A DNA stretch of 64,000 nucleotides, from NCBI GenBank assembly GCA_018815245.1, contig JAHIXK010000013.1:1-64000 (forward strand), in the 5' to 3' direction. Position numbers and translations under genes: made by a program. The notes beneath the pieces are model-generated. The model searched no databases and had not been told where the DNA came from. It saw nothing but the letters and a program-made list of their open reading frames with translations. Position 1 is the stretch's first letter. Each line of letters opens with the position of its first letter. Below, piece by piece: positions 17,435-27,079 of this stretch. Source of the DNA: Gammaproteobacteria bacterium (lineage in GTDB: Bacteria; Pseudomonadota; Gammaproteobacteria; Burkholderiales; Burkholderiaceae_B).

Positions 17435-18393
17435 GCAGTCAAAGTTTCGTGTGCGTGATTGATCCACTCACCAGCTTGAACCCCAAAAAAGACTCGACCA
17501 TTGCGATGATGGAGTCTGCGCAATCCCGCGGCTGGAAAGTTGGCGTGATTGAAGACGGCGGCATGCACTGGGCCACGGGATCGGGCGTACGGGCCCAAGT
17601 GGTGTGGATCCTGATTGACCGCGCGAACAAGCCTTGGTACTCAGAGGTGGGTCGCGAGGAAGTGGCGTTGAAAGACATGAACGCGATTGTGATGCGCAAA
17701 GACCCGCCTTTTGATGCCGAATTTGTAACTGCAACCTGGTTGCTGGAGCAGGCAGAACGCGAGGGCGCAAGCGTATTCAATAGCCCGCGTGCCATTCGTG
17801 ACCACAATGAGAAATTCGCGATTGCGCAATTTGAGCAATTTGTGGTGCCCACGTTGGTGTCGCGCAACGCCGCGCAGCTGCGTGGTTTTCTGGAAGAATA
17901 CCCGGACGCCATCGCCAAGCCGCTGGACGGCATGGGAGGCACCTCCATTTTTCGCCTGAAAAAAGGTGATCAGAACACCGGCGTAATTCTGGAAACACTG
18001 ACCGATTACGGTCGAAAAACCGCCATGATTCAGCGTTACATTCCGGAAATTTCGGAAGGCGACAAGCGCGTGTTGCTGATCAATGGCGAGCCAGTGCCTT
18101 TTTGCCTGGCGCGCTTGCCCAAGGAGGGCGAACACCGCGGCAACCTGGCGGCGGGTGGCACCGGGCGGGCGCAACCCTTGAGTGAAAGCGATTGGCACAT
18201 TGCGCGCACGTTGGGCCCTGAGCTGAAAAAACGTGGATTGTTGCTGGTGGGTTTGGACATTATTGGCCAGAACCTGACCGAAGTGAACGTTACCAGCCCA
18301 ACCTGTTTCCGTGAGATCATGGATCAAACGGGGTTCCCTGTTGCAGACACGTTTGTGCAGGCGGTGGAAACCGCGTTGCAGGAGGTGCGCTGA
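17431..18393 (+). CDS. gshB: Glutathione synthetase
   Basis: A 320-residue ATP-grasp enzyme that adds glycine to gamma-glutamylcysteine. Typical family segments are present: FVCVIDPLTSLNPKKDST at the start, MRKDPPFDAEF near residue 90, KPLDGMGGTSIFR (ATP-binding loop), IPEISEGDKRVLLINGEP and GLDIIGQNLTEVNVTSPTC near the end. Length is normal. It is translationally coupled to gshA upstream and shares one base (TGATG) with the PTS IIA gene downstream, a five-gene run. Confidence 0.95.
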   Translation: MSSQSFVCVIDPLTSLNPKKDSTIAMMESAQSRGWKVGVIEDGGMHWATGSGVRAQVVWILIDRANKPWYSEVGREEVALKDMNAIVMRKDPPFDAEFVTATWLLEQAEREGASVFNSPRAIRDHNEKFAIAQFEQFVVPTLVSRNAAQLRGFLEEYPDAIAKPLDGMGGTSIFRLKKGDQNTGVILETLTDYGRKTAMIQRYIPEISEGDKRVLLINGEPVPFCLARLPKEGEHRGNLAAGGTGRAQPLSESDWHIARTLGPELKKRGLLLVGLDIIGQNLTEVNVTSPTCFREIMDQTGFPVADTFVQAVETALQEVR

Positions 18394-18857
18394 TGTTGGG
18401 TTTGGTTTTGGTTACCCACGCACCACTGGGCGATTCGATCGCTCAATGTGTGCAACACGTCATGGGCAGTGTGCCGGATGGTTTTGAGGTTGTCGATGTG
18501 CCGGCTTCCGAGGACATCGACACCACCGTCAAGCGCATTCAAGACGCTGCACGCGCAGTGCAAGCGGGCGCAGGCGTTGTGTTTCTGACCGACCTGTTTG
18601 GCGCAACCCCCTCGAATGCGGCAGTGCGTGCGGGGGCAGAATCGCTTAACCTGCCCACGGTTCTTGTTTCGGGTTGCAACTTGCCCATGGTGCTTCGTGC
18701 CTTGGGTTTTCGCGATCTACCCCTCAATGAAGTAGCCGAGCGCCTGGTCATGGGTGGTCGAAATGGCATTGTCAGCACTGGCGCTACTGCGCCGCAACGT
18801 CAAACTTTTAATCCGGCAAAAAACGATGATTCAGCAAGAGATCACCATCAGCAATAA
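18393..18857 (+). CDS. PTS EIIA of the mannose family, regulatory
   Basis: A 154-residue EIIA-Man fold protein; the phosphorylatable His is residue 9 in LVLVTHAPLG. Further family features are FLTDLFGATPSNAA near residue 65 and VLVSGCNLPMVL. No IIB, IIC or IID partner is in the cluster, so it cannot import sugar alone and probably acts as a regulator phosphorylated by HPr, as in other betaproteobacterial regulatory PTS. The last 32 bases overlap the ptsH start, so the C-terminal tail beyond residue 140 is low in conservation. Confidence 0.88.
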   Translation: MLGLVLVTHAPLGDSIAQCVQHVMGSVPDGFEVVDVPASEDIDTTVKRIQDAARAVQAGAGVVFLTDLFGATPSNAAVRAGAESLNLPTVLVSGCNLPMVLRALGFRDLPLNEVAERLVMGGRNGIVSTGATAPQRQTFNPAKNDDSARDHHQQ

Positions 18858-19095
18858 ATTGGGTTTGCATGCCCGTGCCTCGGTCAAACTGACGCAAATC
18901 GCCAGCCGATTTCAATCGGAAGTGTGGATTGCCAAGGCGGGTCGCAGGGTGAATGCAAAAAGTATCATGGGTGTCATGATGTTGGCTGCAGGCAAAGGGC
19001 ATGATGTGGTGCTGGAAGCCGAAGGCAGTGACGAAGCCGAGGCCATTGCCGCCCTTGTGGCCCTGATTGATGACAAATTTGGCGAAGGCGAGTAA
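18826..19095 (+). CDS. ptsH: Phosphocarrier protein HPr
   Basis: An 89-residue HPr. The phosphorylated His15 lies in KLGLHARASV and Ser46 in RVNAKSIMGVMML, so both the PEP-dependent site and the HPr-kinase site are kept. The open frame extends back to 18754, but ATG 18826 gives the standard N-terminus MIQQEITI and length. It overlaps the IIA gene by 32 bases and ends three bases before ptsI. It passes phosphate from enzyme I to EIIA-type proteins. Confidence 0.93.
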   Translation: MIQQEITISNKLGLHARASVKLTQIASRFQSEVWIAKAGRRVNAKSIMGVMMLAAGKGHDVVLEAEGSDEAEAIAALVALIDDKFGEGE

Positions 19096-19098
19096 CCC

Positions 19099-20850
19099 AT
19101 GACCCTGGCTTTGCATGGTATCGCTGTATCCAGAGGCATTGCGGTTAGCCGGGCTCTGGTATGGGACACGGCCATGCGGGACATTCCCCGCAACCGAATT
19201 GAAAAAAAGTCGGTGCGTTTCGAGAAAAAGCGGTTCGACAACGCGGTTAAGCGCGTTACAGAAGAACTTGTTGAAATTCGAGCCCAGATCAGCGCAGACT
19301 CGCCTGCGGAATTTGACGCCTTCCTGAACCTTCACACCTTGATTCTGCAAGATCCCATTCTTTCAGAAGAGCCCAAAAACCTGATTCAAAACAAGCTGAT
19401 CAATGCTGAATGGGCCTTGATTGAGCAAATGGAAGTGTTGCTGGAGCAGTTCTCCGCGATTGAAGACGATTACTTCCGCGAACGCAACAGCGATGTACGC
19501 CAGGTGGTGGAACGGGTGTTGAAGTCCCTTCGGGGCCATGCAACTGCCATGCCTTTGCCGCCCGAGGGTGAAAATGAGGATCCCTGGCTGATTGTGGCGC
19601 ACGACATTTCACCAGCCGACATGGTGCAGCTTAAAGGTCGCCGCGTTGGTGCTTTTGTGACCGAGATGGGTGGCGCCACATCGCACACAGCCATCGTGGC
19701 GCGTAGCCTGGGCATTCCCGCTGTGGTGGGCGTGCCGCGTGCTCTGGAGTTTGTGCACAACGGCGATTTGGTGGTGGTCGATGGAAAAATTGGCGCCGTG
19801 TTTCTTGACCCCGCCACCATGGTGGTCGATGAGTACCAGCGCAAGCAGGCCATCCTGGCCCTTTCCCGCCAGCGATTAAAACGCCTGATCACCACGGAAT
19901 CGCGCACACAATGTGGTCGGCGAATTGAATTGCTGGCCAACATTGAATTGCCCGAGGACATCAAAGGCGTGGTGGACGCCGGAGCCGATGGTGTTGGCTT
20001 GTTCCGTTCCGAATTTCTGTTCATGAACCGAAAAGAATGGCCCTCGGAGGACGAGCAGTTTGAAGCTTACCGCAAGGTGATCAAGGCCATGAAGGGCAAG
20101 CCCGTGACTGTGCGCACGCTTGATCTTGGGGCGGACAAAACCCTGCAGTTTGATGGGGCCAACAGCAGCGCGCCCCCCATTTCAAGCACCTCTGCGCTGG
20201 GATTGCGCTCCATACGGTTCAGCCTGGCCGAGCCCGCGATCTTTCTCACCCAGATTCGTGCCTTGTTGCGCGCCGCGAAGCACGGGCCTGTGAAAATTTT
20301 GCTGCCCATGTTGACCAATATTCGTGAAACACGGCAGGCGTTGGCTTACATCGACATGGCCCGTGAACAATTGCTGGAACGTCGTTTTCAGGCCAATCAA
20401 GACGTGTCAATTGGCGGCATGATCGAAGTGCCCGCAGCTGCACTCAGCCTGCCGCACTTTCTGAATTATCTGGATTATGTGTCAATTGGCACCAACGATC
20501 TGATTCAGTACACGCTGGCTGTGGATCGGGTAGACCACCAGGTGGCGCACCTTTATGATCCTTTGCATCCGGCAGTTCTTCGCTTGGTCTACGAAGTGAT
20601 ATCAAGCGCCGGGAAAGCCGGTGTGCCTGTAAGCGTGTGCGGGGAAATGGCAGGCGATGTTCGCCTGACCCGCTTGCTGCTGGGCATGGGTTTGACCCAG
20701 TATTCCATGCACCCTTCGCAGTTGCTGGATGTGAAAGAACTCTTGTTGAAAACAGACTTTGCGACCACGCAAAAGCTGGTCAAAAAAGTGGTTCGAACTT
20801 TCGACATCGATAAAATTGATGCGTTGATGCGTCAACTGCACAACGACTAA
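19099..20850 (+). CDS. ptsI: PTS enzyme I (PEP-protein phosphotransferase)
   Basis: A 583-residue cytoplasmic enzyme that takes phosphate from PEP. The active-site His (about 196) lies in GGATSHTAIVARSLGIPAVVG, the metal/PEP-binding region ANIELPEDI...GADGVGLFRSEFLFM follows, and the C-terminal barrel carries GTNDLIQYTLAVDR and the catalytic Cys in VSVCGEMAGD. Length is usual. It is the last gene of the gsh-pts run; a 108-base gap separates it from metX. Confidence 0.95.
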   Translation: MTLALHGIAVSRGIAVSRALVWDTAMRDIPRNRIEKKSVRFEKKRFDNAVKRVTEELVEIRAQISADSPAEFDAFLNLHTLILQDPILSEEPKNLIQNKLINAEWALIEQMEVLLEQFSAIEDDYFRERNSDVRQVVERVLKSLRGHATAMPLPPEGENEDPWLIVAHDISPADMVQLKGRRVGAFVTEMGGATSHTAIVARSLGIPAVVGVPRALEFVHNGDLVVVDGKIGAVFLDPATMVVDEYQRKQAILALSRQRLKRLITTESRTQCGRRIELLANIELPEDIKGVVDAGADGVGLFRSEFLFMNRKEWPSEDEQFEAYRKVIKAMKGKPVTVRTLDLGADKTLQFDGANSSAPPISSTSALGLRSIRFSLAEPAIFLTQIRALLRAAKHGPVKILLPMLTNIRETRQALAYIDMAREQLLERRFQANQDVSIGGMIEVPAAALSLPHFLNYLDYVSIGTNDLIQYTLAVDRVDHQVAHLYDPLHPAVLRLVYEVISSAGKAGVPVSVCGEMAGDVRLTRLLLGMGLTQYSMHPSQLLDVKELLLKTDFATTQKLVKKVVRTFDIDKIDALMRQLHND

Positions 20851-20958
20851 GTAAGCACTTTGCACCACGACCCGCATTTGCACTGCTTTGGCGGGCAGTT
20901 TGCGATTTATACTCAAAGGCTTGCAAGAACAACAATCCAACTTTAGAAACGCCGTATT

Positions 20959-22095
20959 GTGTCTGCCAACCAGTCTGTGGGCTTCGTAGAGCCCGAACTT
21001 ATTGAATTCACCGCACCGCTTTTGCTTGAGTGCGGCAAGACCCTGCCCAGCTATTCCTTGATGGTGGAAACCTACGGCACGCTGAATGCGGACAAAAACA
21101 ATGCTGTGTTGGTGTGCCACGCCCTGAATGCCTCGCACCATGTGGCGGGGCTGTACGAGGGGCAAGAAAAAAGCGAAGGCTGGTGGGACAACATGGTGGG
21201 TCCAGGCAAACCCCTGGACACCAACCGGTTTTTTGTCATTGGCGTGAACAATCTTGGTTCGTGTTTTGGATCCACTGGCCCCAGCAGCATCAACCCTGAA
21301 ACCGGCAAACCTTATGGGGCGGGGTTTCCGTTTGTTACAGTTCAAGACTGGGTGAATGCCCAGGTGCGCCTGGCGGATCATTTCGGCATTCAGAAGTTTG
21401 CAGCCGTCATGGGTGGAAGCCTTGGCGGCATGCAGGCCCTGCAATGGAGCCTCAGTTACCCGGATCGGGTGGGCCATTGCATGGTGGTTGCTTCAACGCC
21501 CAAGCTGAGTGCGCAAAACATTGCCTTCAATGAAGTGGCTCGCCAGGCCATCGTGACAGACCCCGATTTTCATGGCGGTAACTATTACGAGCACGGCGTG
21601 GTACCCAAGCGCGGTTTGCGCCTGGCCAGAATGATCGGCCACATTACCTACCTGAGCGGCGACGACATGGCCGAAAAGTTTGGCCGCACCTTGCGCAATG
21701 GCGACTACAACTATGGGCTGGATGTCGACTTTCAGGTGGAAAGCTACTTGCGTTACCAGGGCGACAAGTTTGCAGACTATTTCGATGCCAATACGTATTT
21801 GTTGATCACCAAGGCGCTTGATTATTTTGACCCGGCACGCCACACGGGCGGTGATCTGGTCAAGGCACTGGAAGTGTCCAAGGCGAAATTCTTGCTGGTC
21901 AGTTTCACCACCGATTGGCGTTTCGCCCCCGAGCGAACCCGCGAAATTGTGGAAGCCTTGATGGCCAACCAGCGCGACGTAACCTACGCTGAAATTGATG
22001 CCCCGCATGGTCACGACGCCTTTTTGTTGACGGATTCGCGCTACCACAACGTGGTTCGGGGTTATTTTGAGCGTATTGCCAGGGAGCTCGCATGA
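20959..22095 (+). CDS. metX: Homoserine O-acyltransferase
   Basis: A 378-residue alpha/beta hydrolase-fold enzyme that acylates homoserine in methionine synthesis. The nucleophile Ser is in [14 protein letters not shown], the Asp in [15 protein letters not shown] and the His in [11 protein letters not shown]. Other family marks are [17 protein letters not shown] and [16 protein letters not shown]. Proteobacterial MetX of this kind often uses succinyl-CoA; the acyl donor cannot be told here. The start is GTG at 20959 without a strong ribosome binding site. It overlaps metW by four bases. Confidence 0.93.
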   Translation: MSANQSVGFVEPELIEFTAPLLLECGKTLPSYSLMVETYGTLNADKNNAVLVCHALNASHHVAGLYEGQEKSEGWWDNMVGPGKPLDTNRFFVIGVNNLGSCFGSTGPSSINPETGKPYGAGFPFVTVQDWVNAQVRLADHFGIQKFAAVMGGSLGGMQALQWSLSYPDRVGHCMVVASTPKLSAQNIAFNEVARQAIVTDPDFHGGNYYEHGVVPKRGLRLARMIGHITYLSGDDMAEKFGRTLRNGDYNYGLDVDFQVESYLRYQGDKFADYFDANTYLLITKALDYFDPARHTGGDLVKALEVSKAKFLLVSFTTDWRFAPERTREIVEALMANQRDVTYAEIDAPHGHDAFLLTDSRYHNVVRGYFERIARELA

Positions 22096-22733
22096 AAAAC
22101 CTGCATGCTGTGCCGCAAGACGTACAACCCTTGCCCATCGTGGTGCCCCGGGCTGATCTCGATTTGATTGAAAGTTGGGTGCCCATGGGAGCACGCGTGC
22201 TCGATTTGGGCTGTGGCGATGGTTCATTCCTGGCCCGCCTGATGAAAACCCGCAAGGCCAAGGGCTACGGTGTTGAAATAGACGACACCAATGTGCAGCG
22301 CAGTGTGGCCAGTGGCATCAACGTGATTCAGCAAGACCTTGAAAAGGGCCTGGCCATGTTTGAGGACCACGCGTTTGACGTCGTTATTCTGTCGCAAACC
22401 CTGCAGGCCATGCACAACACCGAGCGCATCCTCAAGGAGATTGCACGCGTGGGCAAGGAAGGCATTGTGAGCTTCCCCAACTTTGGCCATTGGTACCATG
22501 TGTGGTCAATCGCTTTGGGCCGCATGCCAGTGTCCAAGCAAATGCCCTATCAGTGGTACAACACCCCCAATATTCACCTGTGCACGCCCAAAGACTTCGA
22601 GGCACTGGTGGCCCAAATCGGGCACAAAGTGCTGGGCAAGCAGCTTTTCCTCAATGGAGAACCTGTCGAGTTTCTGGGCAACCTGCGCAGCACCCTGGCG
22701 GTGTATCGCTTCAAGCCCCAGTTTGCAGCCTAG
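22092..22733 (+). CDS. metW: Methionine biosynthesis protein MetW (SAM-dependent methyltransferase fold)
   Basis: A 213-residue protein with the SAM-binding motif [15 protein letters not shown] near residue 37 and the MetW-typical [34 protein letters not shown] region. MetW pairs with MetX and is needed for full acyltransferase activity in some proteobacteria. The start overlaps the metX stop as ATGA. Confidence 0.93.
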   Translation: MKNLHAVPQDVQPLPIVVPRADLDLIESWVPMGARVLDLGCGDGSFLARLMKTRKAKGYGVEIDDTNVQRSVASGINVIQQDLEKGLAMFEDHAFDVVILSQTLQAMHNTERILKEIARVGKEGIVSFPNFGHWYHVWSIALGRMPVSKQMPYQWYNTPNIHLCTPKDFEALVAQIGHKVLGKQLFLNGEPVEFLGNLRSTLAVYRFKPQFAA

Positions 22734-22742
22734 GCGCTGTTC

Positions 22743-23072
22743 ATGAAAAACCTGCCTCCCACCCCACTGGAAAACGAGTACTGGCGGCAGGTTAAGCGAA
22801 TTACCTGGCGCCTGCTTGGGGTCTGGGTTGCATTAATACTCAGTGTTGTTTTGTTCATTCCCCTGCTTGGCATCACGGTTTACGGGGTGCCATTGTCCTA
22901 TTGGGTAATCTCCAGTGTTCTTCTTTTAAGCTTTTTAGGTCTGGTTGCATGCTACGCATGGTTCATGGATAGGTTAGAATTAAAATTCAAACGAGCGGTG
23001 GAAAACAACCGCAACCCATCAGGAGACAGACATGAAAAGCAGCACCGGCGAGGTGGGAAAACCCCTCCCTGA
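22743..23072 (+). CDS. DUF4212-like small membrane protein
   Basis: A 109-residue protein with two transmembrane segments (about 27-47 and 55-77), preceded by EYWRQVKRITWRLLGVW and followed by WFMDRLELKF. This resembles DUF4212, the small subunit that usually accompanies a sodium:solute symporter. No symporter gene is next to it. The last 41 bases overlap the start of the isobutyryl-CoA mutase gene, so the tail after about residue 92 is probably unconserved and the two genes may be coupled. Confidence 0.7.
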   Translation: MKNLPPTPLENEYWRQVKRITWRLLGVWVALILSVVLFIPLLGITVYGVPLSYWVISSVLLLSFLGLVACYAWFMDRLELKFKRAVENNRNPSGDRHEKQHRRGGKTPP

Positions 23073-26000
23073 CACCCAACGCACGCCCCTGCGCTTTGTC
23101 ACAGGTTCATCTTTGTTCGACGGCCACGATGCTGCCATCAACATGATTCGTCGTTTGCTGCAAAGCCAGGGCGCGGAAGTAATCCACTTGGGCCACAACC
23201 GCTCGGTGCAGGAACTGGTTGATGCTGCCATTCAGGAAGATGCGGACGGCCTGGCCGTCAGTTCTTACCAAGGCGGGCACAACGAATTTTTCAAATACAT
23301 GGTTGATGAGCTGAAGGCTCAGAATGCTGGGCACATTCAAGTGTTTGGTGGCGGTGGGGGCGTTATCCTGCCTTCTGAAATTGAAGCCCTTCAAGCCTAC
23401 GGCGTGAACCGAATTTACAGCCCGCAAGATGGCCAGAAAATGGGCCTTGAAGGCATGATTGGCGACATGATCACCCGTGCAGCACTTGTGCGCGATGCCC
23501 GCAAAAAAGCGGAAGTGGCGTGTACCCCCGAAGGGATTCAAGCCTTGGCCTTCAACTGGCCCCTGCTGACCCAACTGATCACCCGCCTTGAGCGCGACGA
23601 AGTGTCCGCTGCCGATCTGGAAGCTGTTCGGCTTCAGGCAAAAACCAGCAAAACCCCGGTGTTGGGCATTACTGGCACCGGTGGTGCAGGCAAATCAAGC
23701 CTGACCGACGAGTTGATTCGCCGCCTGCGCATGGACCATGGCGATGACTTGACCATTGGTGTGGTGTGCGTAGACCCATCACGCCGAAAAACAGGTGGTG
23801 CATTGCTGGGTGACCGCATTCGAATGAATGCGATTGGTCCTTGGGCCGGCAACGGCCCGAAGGTGTTCATGCGTTCACTGGCCACGCGCGATTCTGCGCA
23901 GGAAGTACCCGCAACCCTGCCCGACATTATTGCGCTGTGCCGTGCCACTGGTTTTGATGTGGTGCTGATTGAAACCCCTGGCATTGGCCAGGGCGATGCC
24001 GCCATTGTGCCGCATGTGGATTTCAGCCTGTATGTGATGACACCTGAATATGGTGCCGCCAGCCAGCTTGAAAAAATCGACATGCTGGACTTTGCCGATT
24101 TCGTGGCCGTGAACAAATTTGATCGCAAAGGCGCGCTCGATGCCCTGCGCGATGTGTGCAAGCAGGTGCAGCGCAACCGCATGGCGTTCACCAGCATGCC
24201 CGACACCATGCCCGTGTACGGCACGCTGGCCAGCCGTTTTAACGATGATGGAGTAAGCGCACTTTACAAAGCCTTGCGCGTAGCCTTGCCCATTGCCAAG
24301 CCTTCCAAAGGCCTTTTCAATACCATTGACACCAAACACTCCACCACCCTGAAGGCGGTGGTGCCTTCCGAGCGAGTGCGCTACCTGGCTGAAATTGCAC
24401 AGGCCGTGCGCAGCTACAAAGCACAGGTTCAAAAAGACGTGGCGGCTGTGTACGACCTTGAATGCATGGAACACGCACAAGCCCTGCTGCTGCAACACAA
24501 GCCCGACAAAACCAAGGCGGTGGATGCACTGGCCGACATTGTGGCCTTAACCAATACCCGCATCAGCATGGCGGCCCAACAAGCCATGAAAGATTATTCC
24601 AGGCTGGCCCAGGGCTACCAAGGCGACACACTAACCTATGAAGTGCGCGGCAAGGCCCTGCAAGCACCGCTGACAGTAACCACCCTGTGCGGTTTGAAAA
24701 TTAACCGCGTCAGCTTGCCCAAGTATACAAGCCGTGCTGATTTGCTGAAATTTGTGATGTTGGAAAACCTGCCCGGCTACTTCCCCTTCACAGCGGGTGT
24801 GTTTCCTGTGAAGCGTGAAAATGAAGATCCCACCCGCATGTTTGCCGGTGAAGGCGATGCAGCCCGCACCAACCGCCGTTTTAAAATGTTGAGCAGTGGC
24901 AGCGACGCCAAGCGATTGTCCACCGCATTTGATTCAGTTACCTTGTACGGCTTCGACCCCGACTTGCGCCCCGACATTTACGGCAAGGTTGGCACCAGCG
25001 GCGTGAGCGTGGCCACACTCGACGACATGAAAGTGTTGTACAGCGGTTTTGATTTGTGCGCACCCAGCACCAGTGTGTCCATGACCATCAACGGCCCGGC
25101 ACCCAGCATTTTGGCCATGTTCCTGAACACCGCAATTGATCAGCAAGTGGACAAATTCACGGCGGAAAACAAGCGCGCACCGAACGCGCAGGAATACGCG
25201 AACATCAAAGCCGCCACGCTGAAGGCCGTGCGCGGCACGGTACAAGCCGACATTTTGAAGGAAGACCAGGGCCAGAACACCTGCATTTTCTCGACCGAAT
25301 TCAGCCTGCGTGTGATGGGCGACATTCAGCAATACTTCATCAACCATGAAGTGCGCAATTTCTACAGCGTGTCGATCAGCGGTTACCACATCGCCGAAGC
25401 CGGGGCCAACCCGATTTCGCAACTGGCTTTCACGCTCAGCAATGGCTTTACTTTTGTAGAGGCCTATCTGGCGCGCGGCATGAAGATCGACGACTTTGCG
25501 CCCAACTTAAGCTTCTTCTTTTCCAACGGCATGGACCCGGAATACACCGTGCTGGGCCGTGTTGCGCGCCGCATATGGGCCATCGCCATGCGCGACCGTT
25601 ACGGCGCCAGCGACCGCAGCCAAAAGTTGAAGTACCACATTCAAACCAGTGGCCGCAGCCTGCACGCACAGGAAATTGCCTTCAACGACATACGCACCAC
25701 CTTGCAAGCCTTGATTGCCGTGTACGACCACTGCAACAGCCTGCACACCAATGCGTATGACGAAGCAGTAACCACGCCGACCGAAGAAAGCGTGCGCCGC
25801 GCCATGGCCATTCAGTTGATCATCAACAAGGAATGGGGTTTGGCGAAAAACGAAAACCCGAATCAAGGTGCCTACGTGATTGAGGAATTGACCGAGTTGG
25901 TAGAGAACGCGGTACTGGATGAACTGGACCGCATCAGCGAACGCGGCGGTGTGTTGGGCGCCATGGAAACCGGCTACCAGCGCAGCAAGATTCAGGAAGA

Positions 26001-26334
26001 ATCGATGCACTATGAAATTCAGAAGCACGATGGCACGCTGCCCATTGTCGGGGTCAACACTTTCACTAATGCGGATGAAAACGCAGATTCACTGAATTCG
26101 CTTGAACTGGCCCGTGCCACAGAAGAAGAAAAGCTGAGTCAGCTGAAACGCCTGGCAGAGTTCCAGCAACGGCATGCTTCGGAGGCCGGTCCCATGCTGG
26201 AGCGCTTGAAGCAAACCGCGATGGATGGTGGCAATGTGTTCGAGGTGCTGGTGGATGCCGTGCGGGTGTGTTCGCTGGGGCAGATTACGCAGGCGCTGTT
26301 TGAAGTAGGGGGGAAGTACCGCAGGTCGATGTAA
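23032..26334 (+). CDS. icmF: Fused isobutyryl-CoA mutase
   Basis: An 1100-residue adenosylcobalamin enzyme that interconverts isobutyryl-CoA and n-butyryl-CoA. Three parts are visible in order: a B12-binding domain (residues 20-150, His32 in LFDGHDAAIN as lower ligand, FGGGGG near 105), a MeaI-type G-protein chaperone (Walker A GTGGAGKS at 215-222, ETPGIGQGDAA, VNKFDRKGA), and the catalytic mutase barrel from about 540. The substrate-site segment GVFPVKRENEDPTRMFAGEG matches isobutyryl- rather than methylmalonyl-CoA mutase. Length matches family members. This is unrelated to the T6SS protein also called IcmF. Confidence 0.95.
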   Translation: MKSSTGEVGKPLPDTQRTPLRFVTGSSLFDGHDAAINMIRRLLQSQGAEVIHLGHNRSVQELVDAAIQEDADGLAVSSYQGGHNEFFKYMVDELKAQNAGHIQVFGGGGGVILPSEIEALQAYGVNRIYSPQDGQKMGLEGMIGDMITRAALVRDARKKAEVACTPEGIQALAFNWPLLTQLITRLERDEVSAADLEAVRLQAKTSKTPVLGITGTGGAGKSSLTDELIRRLRMDHGDDLTIGVVCVDPSRRKTGGALLGDRIRMNAIGPWAGNGPKVFMRSLATRDSAQEVPATLPDIIALCRATGFDVVLIETPGIGQGDAAIVPHVDFSLYVMTPEYGAASQLEKIDMLDFADFVAVNKFDRKGALDALRDVCKQVQRNRMAFTSMPDTMPVYGTLASRFNDDGVSALYKALRVALPIAKPSKGLFNTIDTKHSTTLKAVVPSERVRYLAEIAQAVRSYKAQVQKDVAAVYDLECMEHAQALLLQHKPDKTKAVDALADIVALTNTRISMAAQQAMKDYSRLAQGYQGDTLTYEVRGKALQAPLTVTTLCGLKINRVSLPKYTSRADLLKFVMLENLPGYFPFTAGVFPVKRENEDPTRMFAGEGDAARTNRRFKMLSSGSDAKRLSTAFDSVTLYGFDPDLRPDIYGKVGTSGVSVATLDDMKVLYSGFDLCAPSTSVSMTINGPAPSILAMFLNTAIDQQVDKFTAENKRAPNAQEYANIKAATLKAVRGTVQADILKEDQGQNTCIFSTEFSLRVMGDIQQYFINHEVRNFYSVSISGYHIAEAGANPISQLAFTLSNGFTFVEAYLARGMKIDDFAPNLSFFFSNGMDPEYTVLGRVARRIWAIAMRDRYGASDRSQKLKYHIQTSGRSLHAQEIAFNDIRTTLQALIAVYDHCNSLHTNAYDEAVTTPTEESVRRAMAIQLIINKEWGLAKNENPNQGAYVIEELTELVENAVLDELDRISERGGVLGAMETGYQRSKIQEESMHYEIQKHDGTLPIVGVNTFTNADENADSLNSLELARATEEEKLSQLKRLAEFQQRHASEAGPMLERLKQTAMDGGNVFEVLVDAVRVCSLGQITQALFEVGGKYRRSM

Positions 26335-26390
26335 TGTGCTGCGGTTTATTGCCAATTTGGCGTGGGTTACTTGTTCCGCACAGAAAACCG

Positions 26391-26520
26391 CTTGATCCCT
26401 TTTTGAACGAAGGCGTTCAATTCACCTCGGCCCGACAAAACTGATGGTCGGGCCGAGGTGTCGTCAAGCGAACATTGAAGCCTTGTTCAAACGGGGCGAT
26501 TTTCTTCAAGTGCGTCCCAA
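26391..26520. repeat. Long imperfect palindrome, copy 2 of a structured repeat family
   Basis: A perfect 14-base stem, CACCTCGGCCCGAC (26423-26436) with GTCGGGCCGAGGTG (26447-26460), encloses the loop AAAACTGATG. Flanking arms pair less well (TTGAACGAAGGCGTTCAA to the left, GAACATTGAAGCCTTGTTCA to the right). The outer right part, TTCAAACGGGGCGATTTTCT, matches copy 1 and copy 3. It lies in a gene-poor stretch after icmF. Confidence 0.75.
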
Positions 26521-26594
26521 GCAATCCCACTGCCGAGTTGGCTTAAACCGGCCTGACATGTGCGATTCAATCAATAGCGCCAATTCGGTGTATT

Positions 26595-26945
26595 TCAGTT
26601 CGCGCTGATCGATTTGAAATTCAGGAAACTCGCACCTTCAAAGTACACTTTCATTTCCTCATTGTTCAGCGATACAACCCAAAAAGTCGAGGAAGATTTT
26701 CCGTTCTCATGGCAAATTGCTTGGGCTGTGTTTAAAGTCGACTCTGCTAAGCCAGTATTTTTTTCTGAGAATAGTTGGTTGGGCGGCACAGTTTGATTCA
26801 GTTGTTCAAACAATTCTTCGCGGCTCAACTTGGTTGGTTTCAAGGAAAGCGTTCTATCGCATTCGCTGAACAAATCAAATCCATTTTGAGGCGATTTGAA
26901 ATCGAGTACGTCGCCAATTCGCGGTTTTAGAACTTCATCAAGCAT
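26595..26945 (-). CDS. Small hypothetical protein
   Basis: A 116-residue open frame with no recognisable family, no signal peptide and no membrane segment. It is acidic overall, with VVSLNNEEMKVYFEGASFLNF at the C-terminus. No clear ribosome binding site precedes the ATG. It lies downstream, on the same strand, of a broken NlpC/P60 gene, so it might once have been its partner or immunity gene; this is a guess from order only. It could also be spurious. Confidence 0.4.
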   Translation of the reverse strand: MLDEVLKPRIGDVLDFKSPQNGFDLFSECDRTLSLKPTKLSREELFEQLNQTVPPNQLFSEKNTGLAESTLNTAQAICHENGKSSSTFWVVSLNNEEMKVYFEGASFLNFKSISAN

Positions 26946-27079
26946 GGGGTCACATGCGAAAGCGCATGAATAAGAATCGAAACGCCATTGCCGTCTGTGT
27001 TGAATCCATGGGTTCTTCTTTGGACACGTTGCAGGCTAACAGAATTGCAGATACAGGAACGCTCAATAAGATCTTGAGT

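Noticed and set aside
20851-20958. A SAM- or SAH-type riboswitch before metX
   Set aside because: The 108-base gap has no pairing pattern that I can recognise for those families.
23032-26334. Reading icmF here as the T6SS IcmF protein
   Set aside because: The sequence is a B12-dependent acyl-CoA mutase; the T6SS protein with the same nickname is TssM at 36742-40206.
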